Shown here: one piece after another, positions 54,819 through 62,606 of the stretch
Position numbering within the stretch: the first letter of the stretch is position 1
Layout: each line of letters opens with the position of its first letter
NCBI RefSeq assembly: GCF_029428875.1
Contig: NZ_JAJSOO010000001.1
Span: 5,580,001 to 5,644,000 of the forward strand
Reading direction: 5' to 3'
From: Streptomyces sp. JH34
Lineage (GTDB): Bacteria; Actinomycetota; Actinomycetes; Streptomycetales; Streptomycetaceae
DNA: 64,000 nt
Position numbers and translations under genes: made by a program
The notes under the pieces: generated by a model
The model's database searches: none
What the model saw: only the letters and a program-made list of their open reading frames with translations
Told to the model about the DNA's origin: nothing

Positions 54819-56245
54819 ACGACCGGACCACCCCCGAAGGCGACCGGCCCCACGACCTCATCGGCATCGGCCTCGGCCCCTTCAACCTCTCCCTCGCCGC
54901 ACTCGCCCACGGCCTCCCCACCACCCCCGGCAACCCCCTCACCACCGCCTTCTACGAACAACGCCCCGCCTTCCACTGGCACCCCGGCCTCCTCATCGAC
55001 GGCGCCACCCTCCAAGTCCCCTTCCTCGCCGACCTCACCACCCTCGCCGACCCCACCAGCCCCTGGACCTTCCTCAACTACCTCCGCACCCGCGAACGCC
55101 TCTACCCCTTCTACTTCGCCGAGCAATTCCACATCCACCGAGCCGAATACGACGCCTACTGCCGCTGGGTCAGCGAACAACTCCCCACCATCCACTTCGA
55201 CCACCAGGTCGACGCCGTCCACTGGAACGCGGCCCACTCCCACTACGAGGTCGACTGGACCCGGCTCGGCCCCGACGGCGAAACCCAGTCACAAGGACAC
55301 ACCCACACCCGACACATCGCCCTCGGCGTCGGCACCGCCCCCTTCATCCCCGAACCCCTGCGCCCCCTCGCCGAAGCCCCCGCCATCCCCGTCATCCACT
55401 CCGCCGACTACCTCCACCACCGCGAAGAACTCCTCGGAGCCGGCCACATCACCGTCATCGGCTCCGGACAGTCGGGCGCCGAGATCTTCCTCGACCTCCT
55501 CCGCGCCCGCCCCCTCGGCATCGAGAAGATCCACTGGCTCGCCCGCACCCAGGCCTTCGCCCCCATGGAGTACTCAAAACTCGGCCTCGAACACTTCACC
55601 CCCGACTACACCCACTACTTCCACGCACTCCCCGAGCACGTACGCGACACCCTCGTCCCCCAGCAGTGGCAACTCCACAAAGGCATCGACACCGACACCA
55701 TCACCGCCATCCACGACGAGCTCTACCGGCGCACCCTCCACGGCGGCTGGCCCGACGCCACCCTCACCCCAGGAGTCAGCGTCCGCACCGCAGGCCGCCT
55801 CTCCGGCCACGGCAACCGCATCGAACTCCACCTCGAACACACCCAGCAAGCCACCCGAAGCCGCCTCACCACCGACGCCGTCGTCCTCGCCACCGGCTAC
55901 CGCGAACGCCCCCTCGACACCCTCCTCACCGGCATCGCCCCCCACATCCGCCGCGACACCCAAGGACGCCCCCGCATCCACACCGACTTCCGCCTCGACC
56001 TCGACCCCACCCTCACCGGCAACATCTACGTCCAGAACGCCGAACGCCACACCCACGGAGTCGGCGCCCCCGACCTCGGCCTCGCAGCCTGGCGCAGCGC
56101 CACCATCCTCAACAACCTCACCGGCACCACCCCCTACCCCCTCCCACACCGCACCGCCTTCACCACCTTCGGCCTCACCCCCCGCACCACCCCCGCCATC
56201 CCCGGCCAGAGCCCCACACCCGTCCCCCTCGCACAGGACCACTGA
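54815..56245 (+). CDS. DesB-like lysine/diamine N-hydroxylase
   Basis: A 476-aa flavin N-monooxygenase of the SidA/IucD/PvdA family, adding a hydroxyl to the side-chain amine for hydroxamate siderophores. FAD site GIGLGPFNLSLAALA near residue 17, NADPH site VIGSGQSGAEIF near 215 and the C-terminal VLATGYRERPLD. With the DesA-like decarboxylase it would make N-hydroxycadaverine or a similar diamine. The acyltransferase and NIS synthetase (DesC, DesD) are not here. Confidence 0.9.
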   Translation: MNDRTTPEGDRPHDLIGIGLGPFNLSLAALAHGLPTTPGNPLTTAFYEQRPAFHWHPGLLIDGATLQVPFLADLTTLADPTSPWTFLNYLRTRERLYPFYFAEQFHIHRAEYDAYCRWVSEQLPTIHFDHQVDAVHWNAAHSHYEVDWTRLGPDGETQSQGHTHTRHIALGVGTAPFIPEPLRPLAEAPAIPVIHSADYLHHREELLGAGHITVIGSGQSGAEIFLDLLRARPLGIEKIHWLARTQAFAPMEYSKLGLEHFTPDYTHYFHALPEHVRDTLVPQQWQLHKGIDTDTITAIHDELYRRTLHGGWPDATLTPGVSVRTAGRLSGHGNRIELHLEHTQQATRSRLTTDAVVLATGYRERPLDTLLTGIAPHIRRDTQGRPRIHTDFRLDLDPTLTGNIYVQNAERHTHGVGAPDLGLAAWRSATILNNLTGTTPYPLPHRTAFTTFGLTPRTTPAIPGQSPTPVPLAQDH

Positions 56246-56257
56246 CCACCACACGAA

Positions 56258-56289
56258 GGCGGCCGCCCCCAGGACCAGGAACGGCCGCC
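56258..56289 (+). terminator. Hairpin after the decarboxylase-hydroxylase pair
   Basis: Eight-base-pair stem (56258-56265 with 56282-56289) with a 16-nt loop, 13 nt after the hydroxylase stop. Confidence 0.45.
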
Positions 56290-56376
56290 ACACATGAAGG
56301 AACTCCCGTACTGGCACACTTCGATGACGAGCACGCCGGTCGGCGCGCTACCTGCGGCAGCAAGGGGTGAGGCACG

Positions 56377-56823
56377 TTGGCCCGCAAAAACGGGCGAAGC
56401 AGGGGACTCCTGCTGACCTGGTGGGTGGTCGGCCCACTGGTCGCGATCTGGGCGGGCAACCTTCTCTTCTCCGCCATGAACGAGACCAGCGCGGACCTCG
56501 GAGCCCTGGAGTCCACCGGCAAGCACTTTCTGGAAAAGCTCGGCGCAGGAGACGGCGACGGAGTCTGCGCGACCATGACCCGGACAGCACGGTCCGAACT
56601 CGCCGCCACCCAGCGCAAGAACACCTGCCCGCAAGCCGTCAAAGCACTCATAGCACCCCTGAGCGAAGCAGAACGGGATGAGTTGGCCGGTTCCTACGAA
56701 GCCAGGTTCTTCGCGAGGAGCGGCAGCACCGGACACATCAAAGTCGACGACAACCCTCTCCAGATCAGCGAACTGCTACTTTCCGGGAACGACGGGAAGT
56801 GGCTGGTGAACGAGTGGCGTTGA
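56377..56823 (+). CDS. Small membrane-anchored protein of unknown function
   Basis: A 148-aa protein: basic N-terminus, one hydrophobic helix (about residues 10-31) and a soluble extracytoplasmic domain with two cysteines, C64 and C83. The pattern of a lipoprotein-like NTF2/DUF4878 fold is possible, but I do not recognise the family. A TTG start with GGGGTGAGG upstream is the best fit. Its codon use is more balanced than the C-rich genes before it. Confidence 0.6.
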   Translation: MARKNGRSRGLLLTWWVVGPLVAIWAGNLLFSAMNETSADLGALESTGKHFLEKLGAGDGDGVCATMTRTARSELAATQRKNTCPQAVKALIAPLSEAERDELAGSYEARFFARSGSTGHIKVDDNPLQISELLLSGNDGKWLVNEWR

Positions 56824-57315
56824 CAGCCGACTGAGGAGTGTGAAATTCGGATCCGATACGCGGTTCCACACGGACCACTGCGCGGAGCAGCGGAAACAGG
56901 CGAGCTCGCCGCCGACGCGGTCGAGGCGGATCAGAAGCCGGCGGCGGCCCCGGCGGGGGACCCGCCGGAACCATGACCGCCCAGCCGCAGAAGCACTCTC
57001 CCCTCTGCGTCGCGACCGGCCCCGAGAGCCAGTGCTGGGACCGCTTCCGCACCTTCCCGGCCAAGGCGTCAGCGCGAAACCTCCCCGCTCCACAGCCTGC
57101 CCCTGACCAGGCAGCCTACGAAGCGGGGACATGGCCGACGCCGCCTTCCCCTAGGGCGGACCCCGATGTCGGAGCACCGCAACAGACCTCGGCGCCCGCG
57201 ACCCGGCCCACGCGGTCCCGTGCCCCCGGCCTCCCAGAAACCGGCCGATCATCGCGGCGGCCAGATCCGTCCCCCGAGCCCCCTGCCAGCAAGACCGCCA
57301 CCTACAACCGCCGTA
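56824..57315. other. 492-nt gap without a recognised gene
   Basis: Several short open frames exist, the longest 145 codons from 56973 into the 5'-nucleotidase end, but none has a domain, a convincing start or coding bias. No repeat or promoter stands out. The region could hold a decayed gene. Confidence 0.4.
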
Positions 57316-59127
57316 CTAGAACACCGGCACACCGTCCCGCGTCAAACGCCAGTCCACCGAAGCGAACTCCGCCGGATCCACCGAACCCTTCGCCTGGACC
57401 CACCCGATGATCGTGTTCCGGATCTCGTCCGAATTCGCCCACAACTGCTTCGCACCCGGCACATGCGGGAAGTTACCGCCACCACTCGCCCGGTAGTTGT
57501 TCACCGCGAACACGAACCGCGCCGCCGGATCCACCGGCGCACCCTCGAACGACAACCCCACGATCCGCGAACCGACCGGCTTCGCGATATCGATGTCGTA
57601 CGTCACACCCGACACCACGTCGTAGTTGTAATCCGGAATGTTCTCCGCGTTCGTCAGCTTCGACGTGTCCACCGGCACCCCCGCAGCCGTCTGCACGTAG
57701 TACTTCGCCGAGAACTCCAGGTAGTCCTTCAGCTCGGCCCCCGTCAGAAGCCGCGCCTCCAGCGTGTTCTCGAACGGATACAACCCCGCAGCATCCCTGA
57801 TGGTCACCTCACCCGCGGGAATCGCCGCCGTACGCGAGAAACACGCCGCCTGCGACAACACCGGCAAAGCCGCGTACTCCCCACCCGCCAGCGCCGCCCT
57901 CACCGTCTCCGCCTGCACCAGATTGATCAGATCGATGACCGGCTCGTCCTTCCACGGCGCGTCCGCCGTCGACATCGCCGCCACCGACGTACCGATCACC
58001 TGGTTCACATACGCCACCACCTCCCGGTGCTCAGCACCCAGCAACGACGTGATCCGCGGATCCTCCTCCACCGTGTTCGAGTTCAGCACCGAGGCACCGA
58101 CCTTCTCGACCACCCAACGACCCTTCTCCCACACCAGATCGAAGTCGAACAGCGTCAGCCGCTGACCCCACTTCAACGGCTCCGAGAGAACGACCCGCTT
58201 CCCCGTCTCCTTGTTCGTCACGAAGTACTCGGGAATCTCCGAGTGCGCGTGACCCACCAGAATCGCGTCGATCCCCGGCACCTGCTCCGCGACCAGACCC
58301 GCCGCGTTCTCGACGTACGGCACCTGATCCCCGTACGACGACGTGCCCGACGACCCCGAATGCGCCGAAACGATCACCACGTCCGCACCCATCGAACGAA
58401 GCTTCGGCACCCACTTCGCCGCCTGCTCCTCAAGACCCGGGAACACCATCTTCCCGCCCACATTCGCCTTGTCCCAGATCGCGATACCCGGATTCGTCAG
58501 ACCCAGCACCGCAACCCGCACATCACGACCGTGCGGCGTACGCACCCGCTTGATCACATACGGCGCGAAAGCAGGCCGCAACGTCTTCGCATCCAGCGCA
58601 TTCGCACCCAGCAGCGGGAAATCACACTGCTCCTCGAACTTCCGCAACACCGGAATCCCGTAGTTGAACTCATGATTCCCGAGCGCCGCGGCGTCATAAC
58701 CGATCTTGTTCATCGCCTGCGCCATCGGATGCACCGGGCCGCGCTTCGCCGTGATCGGATCGATCTTCGCGTAGTAGTACGACAACTGGGTGCCCTGGAT
58801 CGTGTCACCCGCATCGATCAGCAACGTGTTCCCGCGCCCGCGATCCTCACGGATCTGGTTCACCAGCGTCGAGATCTTCGCCAGACCGACGTCGTTGTGC
58901 GCCTTGTCGTCGAACTCCTTGTCCGTGAAGTAGTCCCAGTTGAAGACGTTCCCGTGCAGGTCCGTCGTCCCCATCACCGTGAACGAGTACCGCTTCGGCG
59001 GACGCCCGTGACCGTGGCCCTTCGCCTCCGAGGCCACCGCCGGCCCCGCCCCGACCCCGCCGGCCAGCGCCACACCCGCACCGGCCACGGCCGAACGGCC
59101 CAGAAACGTCCTACGGTTCAACGGCAT
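57316..59127 (-). CDS. Tat-exported 5'-nucleotidase/2',3'-cyclic phosphodiesterase
   Basis: A 603-aa extracellular metallophosphatase releasing phosphate from nucleotides. A twin-arginine signal (RRTFLGRSAVAG) leads, cut after AVAS. The metallophosphatase domain has the metal motifs DLHGN, DAGDTIQG, GNHEFNYG and GHAHSEI; the C-terminal nucleotide-binding domain contains YPFENTLEARLLTG and NNYRASGGGNFP. ATG 59127 with GAGGAGTC upstream. The upstream region is AT-rich and shared with pyruvate kinase; no PHO box was recognised. Confidence 0.94.
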   Translation of the reverse strand: MPLNRRTFLGRSAVAGAGVALAGGVGAGPAVASEAKGHGHGRPPKRYSFTVMGTTDLHGNVFNWDYFTDKEFDDKAHNDVGLAKISTLVNQIREDRGRGNTLLIDAGDTIQGTQLSYYYAKIDPITAKRGPVHPMAQAMNKIGYDAAALGNHEFNYGIPVLRKFEEQCDFPLLGANALDAKTLRPAFAPYVIKRVRTPHGRDVRVAVLGLTNPGIAIWDKANVGGKMVFPGLEEQAAKWVPKLRSMGADVVIVSAHSGSSGTSSYGDQVPYVENAAGLVAEQVPGIDAILVGHAHSEIPEYFVTNKETGKRVVLSEPLKWGQRLTLFDFDLVWEKGRWVVEKVGASVLNSNTVEEDPRITSLLGAEHREVVAYVNQVIGTSVAAMSTADAPWKDEPVIDLINLVQAETVRAALAGGEYAALPVLSQAACFSRTAAIPAGEVTIRDAAGLYPFENTLEARLLTGAELKDYLEFSAKYYVQTAAGVPVDTSKLTNAENIPDYNYDVVSGVTYDIDIAKPVGSRIVGLSFEGAPVDPAARFVFAVNNYRASGGGNFPHVPGAKQLWANSDEIRNTIIGWVQAKGSVDPAEFASVDWRLTRDGVPVF

Positions 59128-59374
59128 CCTTGACTCCTCGTTCGTGCGAACAACGCGCGTAGATTCTGGCCCAGCCGACCCCACCCGCAACACCCCGCGC
59201 AGGTTTCGATCTGGTGACCGGCAGCCACCGCCCGGCCCGCCACCACGCCCGCCGGCCACCCGGCGCACGCTCATCGGAGCGCGCCGCCGCACAATTCAAC
59301 AGTTAGCAATAACCCTTAACCAAAAGGCCGTTGAGCAGTCACGCGGAGACAAATACCTACCCACAGGTAAGGTC

Positions 59375-59380
59375 TAGGCT
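59375..59380 (+). promoter_or_regulatory. -10 element of a probable leaderless pyk transcript
   Basis: TAGGCT ends 6 nt before the pyk ATG, with no Shine-Dalgarno sequence. A second TAAGGT lies at 59368. No clear -35 box. Confidence 0.4.
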
Positions 59381-59386
59381 CGAACC

Positions 59387-60820
59387 ATGCGCCGAGCAAA
59401 AATCGTTTGTACCCTGGGACCCGCAACCGACACATACGAGCAGATCAAGGCACTCGTCGAAGCGGGAATGGACATCGCCCGCCTCAACCTCAGCCACGGC
59501 ACCTACGCCGAACACGAAGAGCGCTACCACCACGTACGCAAAGCCTCCGAAGAAACCGGCCGAAGCGTCGGAATCCTCGCCGACCTTCAAGGCCCGAAGA
59601 TCCGCCTCGGCCGCTTCGCCGAAGGCCCCGTACTCCTTGAACGCGGCGACGACTTCACCATCACCGTCGAACCCATGGAAGGCGACCGCCACACCTGCGG
59701 CACCACCCACGACGGACTCGCCACCGACGTCACCACCGGCGAACGCATCCTCATCGACGACGGCCGCGTCACCCTCGAAGTCACCGAGGTCGACGGACCC
59801 CGCGTCCACACCACCGTCATCGAAGGCGGCATGGTCTCCGACCACAAGGGACTCAACCTCCCCGGAGTCGCCGTCTCCGTCCCCGCACTCTCCGAGAAGG
59901 ACATCGAAGACCTCCGCTGGGCCCTGCGCACCGGCGCCGACATCATCGCCCTCTCCTTCGTACGCACCGGACGCGACATCGACGACGTCCACCGCGTCAT
60001 GGACGAGGAGGACCGCCGCCTCCCCGTCATCGCCAAGATCGAGAAGCCCCAGGCCGTCGACAACATCGACGAGATCGTCGCCGCCTTCGACGGCATCATG
60101 GTCGCCCGCGGCGACCTCGGCGTCGAGATGCCCCTGGAACAGGTCCCGATCGTCCAGAAGCGCGCCATCAAACTCGCCAGGCGCAACGCCAAGCCGGTCA
60201 TCGTCGCCACCCAGATGCTCGAGTCGATGATCGACAACTCCCGGCCCACCCGCGCCGAGGCCTCCGACGTCGCCAACGCCGTCATCGACGGTACCGACGC
60301 CGTGATGCTCTCCGGCGAGACCAGCGTCGGCAAGTACCCCGTCGAGACCGTCCGCACCATGGCCCGCATCGTCGAGGCGGCCGAGGAGGACATCCTCGCC
60401 AAGGGCCTCCCGCCCCTCACCGACCGCAACAAGCCCCGCACCCAGGGCGGCGCGGTCGCCCGCGCGGCAGCGGAGATGGGCGACTTCCTCGGCGCGAAGT
60501 TCCTGGTCGCCTTCACCCAGAGCGGCGACACGGTCAAGCGCCTCTCCCGCTACCGCTCCCCGATCCCGCTCCTGGCCTTCACCCCGGACCAGGCCACCCG
60601 CGCGCAGCTGAACCTGACGTGGGGCGTCGAGACCTTCCTCGGGCCGCACGTGGAGTCGACGGACGCGATGGTGGCGCAGGTGGACGAGGAACTGCTGCGG
60701 ATCGGCCGCTGTCAGGAGGGCGACATCGTGGTCATCACGGCAGGCTCCCCGCCCGGGGTCGCCGGCTCGACGAACCTGGTACGGGTGCACCACATCGGCG
60801 AGGACGACAGCCCGAAGTAG
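59387..60820 (+). CDS. pyk: Pyruvate kinase
   Basis: Makes ATP and pyruvate from phosphoenolpyruvate, the last step of glycolysis. A 477-aa protein. Conserved motifs: MRRAKIVCTLGPA, LNLSHG, the catalytic segment VIAKIEKPQAVDNI, MVARGDLGVE and MLSGETSVGKYP. The C-terminal regulatory domain is complete. No ribosome-binding site, so leaderless (see 59375). Codon ends change from C to G inside the gene after about 60.3 kb. Only 10 nt separate it from the convergent homing-endonuclease-like gene and no terminator hairpin is seen. Confidence 0.96.
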   Translation: MRRAKIVCTLGPATDTYEQIKALVEAGMDIARLNLSHGTYAEHEERYHHVRKASEETGRSVGILADLQGPKIRLGRFAEGPVLLERGDDFTITVEPMEGDRHTCGTTHDGLATDVTTGERILIDDGRVTLEVTEVDGPRVHTTVIEGGMVSDHKGLNLPGVAVSVPALSEKDIEDLRWALRTGADIIALSFVRTGRDIDDVHRVMDEEDRRLPVIAKIEKPQAVDNIDEIVAAFDGIMVARGDLGVEMPLEQVPIVQKRAIKLARRNAKPVIVATQMLESMIDNSRPTRAEASDVANAVIDGTDAVMLSGETSVGKYPVETVRTMARIVEAAEEDILAKGLPPLTDRNKPRTQGGAVARAAAEMGDFLGAKFLVAFTQSGDTVKRLSRYRSPIPLLAFTPDQATRAQLNLTWGVETFLGPHVESTDAMVAQVDEELLRIGRCQEGDIVVITAGSPPGVAGSTNLVRVHHIGEDDSPK

Positions 60821-60830
60821 ACAACGGTCG

Positions 60831-61634
60831 TCAGTACTTCGGCCCGACGTGAGCGTCCATGAGTGCCACGGACGCCCGTCGGGCTACGGAGATGTTGTAC
60901 CTCTTGCCCGCACGGGTGCAGTGCGTCCACTCGATGCCGAGTTTGTCGAGGGTGTCCGTGTAGAGCTGCCGGATGTCGTCCGAGACATTCGTGAACCAGT
61001 ACCGGGGGTACTCGTAGCGCTTAGGGATTCCGCCGACCATGCGGGTTGTCCAGTTGGTGATGCGGCATCCGTCCGAGTGGATCAAGCCTCGGACGAAAGG
61101 CCAGGGATTCGCGTCGATGATTTCCTGTTGCCAGGATTCCAGCGCGATCGGACGTTCGTGCTTCCGTCCAGGGCCGTGCTGGGGAAACATGCAGAGGAGA
61201 TGGGTCGAATATACCTTGATGTTGTGGCATCCGGGTTTGCGCACCCGGCAGGTTGCGTTGTCAGGAAACACCTTGCGCATCGTTTTCTCGGCCTCATCCT
61301 GAATGCCGGGCCAGGAGTCATCCAGTGTGATCATGAGGTTCGGCACTCGGTGCTGTGAGTGCTGGCTGATATGGCCATCCCCCAGATAGAGCCCAAAGAG
61401 GTATGCATAGGCGCAGGTGTCGAGCTCGGCGCCGTCGCACCGATGGCAGGTGGGAGCATGGGGACCTGGGCACTCGCCGCGCTTGGACCGATCCATGTGC
61501 AGCCAGTAGGAGACGGTGCCGCGAGGCACATCCAGTAGTCGCGCGACGTCCGCGCTCTTCGTGCCGGAACGGAGCAGGGTTACTGCTTTTTGGTGCGTTT
61601 CAGGGCTGTGGAATCTCACACGATGAGCCTGCAC
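60831..61634 (-). CDS. LAGLIDADG homing-endonuclease-like protein with N-terminal HTH
   Basis: A 267-aa protein. Residues 15-46 form a helix-turn-helix (TKSADVARLLDVPRGTVSYW). A cysteine cluster (C55, C63, C66, C74) follows. Two LAGLIDADG-like helices can be read: YLFGLYLGDGHIS (78-90) and FVRGLIHSDGCR (180-191), each with the acidic residue needed for catalysis (D86, D188). It is free-standing, with no intein or intron visible. GTG 61634 is the first start, GTG 61619 a later one; neither has a good ribosome-binding site. GC content is lower than that of its neighbours. It lies between pyk and tRNA-Leu. Confidence 0.75.
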   Translation of the reverse strand: MQAHRVRFHSPETHQKAVTLLRSGTKSADVARLLDVPRGTVSYWLHMDRSKRGECPGPHAPTCHRCDGAELDTCAYAYLFGLYLGDGHISQHSQHRVPNLMITLDDSWPGIQDEAEKTMRKVFPDNATCRVRKPGCHNIKVYSTHLLCMFPQHGPGRKHERPIALESWQQEIIDANPWPFVRGLIHSDGCRITNWTTRMVGGIPKRYEYPRYWFTNVSDDIRQLYTDTLDKLGIEWTHCTRAGKRYNISVARRASVALMDAHVGPKY

Positions 61635-61659
61635 GCCAATGTCGATCGATGGGTTGCGA

Positions 61660-61695
61660 AAAGCGGATGTTCACGAGAACGTGAACATCCGCTTT
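61660..61695 (-). terminator. Terminator downstream of tRNA-Leu
   Basis: Perfect 16-bp stem (61660-61675 with 61680-61695), loop AGAA, followed on the minus strand by TTTTCG. It lies 9 nt after the tRNA 3' end and before the homing-endonuclease-like gene. Confidence 0.82.
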
Positions 61696-61703
61696 GCGTG
61701 TTG

Positions 61704-61787
61704 TGCCGGGTATGGGATTCGAACCCACATGTCCTTTCGGACAGAGGTGTTTGAGACCTCCGCGTCAGCCAATTGCGCCAACCCGGC
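61704..61787 (-). tRNA. tRNA-Leu (anticodon CAA)
   Basis: An 84-nt class II tRNA. Acceptor stem GCCGGGT/ACCCGGC with discriminator A, anticodon loop CTCAAAC giving anticodon CAA (reads UUG), a long variable arm TGTCC-GAAA-GGACA, and T loop TTCGAAT. CCA is not encoded. All stems pair apart from one G-U. Confidence 0.95.
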
Positions 61788-61808
61788 TTGGTGATCGATC
61801 AGAAGTGT

Positions 61809-61863
61809 ACCCGGTGTCCACCGGGTGCGGCAGGTAGGTAGGCTGCTTCGCAGCAGCACCTGC
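61809..61863 (+). promoter_or_regulatory. Two adjacent stem-loops upstream of the ANTAR regulator
   Basis: Stem 1: ACCCGGTG/CACCGGGT (61809-61816 with 61819-61826). Stem 2: outer GCAGGT/ACCTGC (61830-61835 with 61858-61863) and inner GCTGC/GCAGC (61842-61846 with 61850-61854). They end 8 nt before the ribosome-binding site. Confidence 0.4.
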
Positions 61864-61881
61864 CCTGATACAAGGAGCCCC

Positions 61882-62538
61882 GTGACCACCCCCGAGTCGC
61901 CCCAGCCCGTAGACGCCGCCGACGACGACAAGTCGCACGTCCCGCCGCTGACGACCCGCGTCGTCATCGCCGAGGACGAGGCGCTCATCCGCCTCGACCT
62001 CAAGGAGATGCTGGAGGAGGAGGGCTACTCGGTCGTCGGTGAGGCCGGGGACGGGCAGCAGGCCGTCGAGCTGGCGCGGGAGCACCGGCCGGACCTGGTG
62101 ATCCTCGACGTGAAGATGCCGGTCCTCGACGGGATCTCCGCCGCCGAGAAGATCACCGAGGAGTCCATCGCGCCTGTCCTGATGCTGACGGCGTTCTCTC
62201 AGCGCGACCTGGTCGAGCGGGCCCGGGACGCCGGGGCCATGGCGTACCTCGTGAAGCCGTTCAGCAAGAGCGACGTGGTCCCGGCCATCGAGATGGCCGT
62301 GTCCCGGTTCGCGGAGCTGAAGGCGCTGGAGAACGAGATCGCGGATCTGTCGCAGCGGCTGGAGACCCGGAAGCTGGTGGACCGGGCGAAGAGCATCCTG
62401 CAGACGGATTACGGGCTCTCCGAGCCGGCCGCGTTCCGCTGGATCCAGAAGACGTCGATGGACCGCCGGATGTCGATGCAGCAGCTGGCCGAGGCGTTGA
62501 TCGAGGACGCCGAGGAGAAGAAGAAGGCTGCCGAGTAG
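61882..62538 (+). CDS. ANTAR-domain response regulator (PdtaR-like)
   Basis: A 218-aa response regulator. The receiver domain has EDEALIRLDL, phosphoacceptor D76 in DLVILDVKMP and the KPF lysine motif; the C-terminal ANTAR domain (about 150-212) has LVDRAKSILQ and AFRWIQKTSMD, and would bind RNA hairpins to stop termination. GTG 61882 with AAGGAG 5 nt upstream; the longer frame upstream is leader sequence. It is located between tRNA-Leu and the liv genes, as in other streptomycetes. Confidence 0.94.
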   Translation: MTTPESPQPVDAADDDKSHVPPLTTRVVIAEDEALIRLDLKEMLEEEGYSVVGEAGDGQQAVELAREHRPDLVILDVKMPVLDGISAAEKITEESIAPVLMLTAFSQRDLVERARDAGAMAYLVKPFSKSDVVPAIEMAVSRFAELKALENEIADLSQRLETRKLVDRAKSILQTDYGLSEPAAFRWIQKTSMDRRMSMQQLAEALIEDAEEKKKAAE

Positions 62539-62549
62539 TCGCGTACGGA

Positions 62550-62589
62550 GAAGGGCCCGTCCCCGGAATGTTCCGGGGGCGGGCCCTTC
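62550..62589. terminator. Bidirectional terminator between the ANTAR gene and livF
   Basis: A 19-bp stem with one G-U pair (62550-62568 with 62571-62589) between convergent genes. Confidence 0.82.
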
Positions 62590-62606
62590 CCATGTGTGCC
62601 GGGTGC

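Noticed and set aside
51364..56370. A single open frame of over 1600 codons across pepN and the siderophore genes
   Set aside because: It crosses three real genes in another phase, is arginine/proline/histidine low-complexity, and results from C-rich codons removing stops.
56973..57410. 145-codon frame overlapping the end of the 5'-nucleotidase gene
   Set aside because: Proline/arginine-rich, no domain, overlaps a conserved gene and has no ribosome-binding site.
59297..59350. PHO box before the 5'-nucleotidase gene
   Set aside because: The AT-rich stretch has no repeated GTTCACC-type units.
61660..61787. Integration (att) site of a mobile element at tRNA-Leu
   Set aside because: No integrase, and no repeated copy of the tRNA 3' end was seen in the neighbouring sequence.
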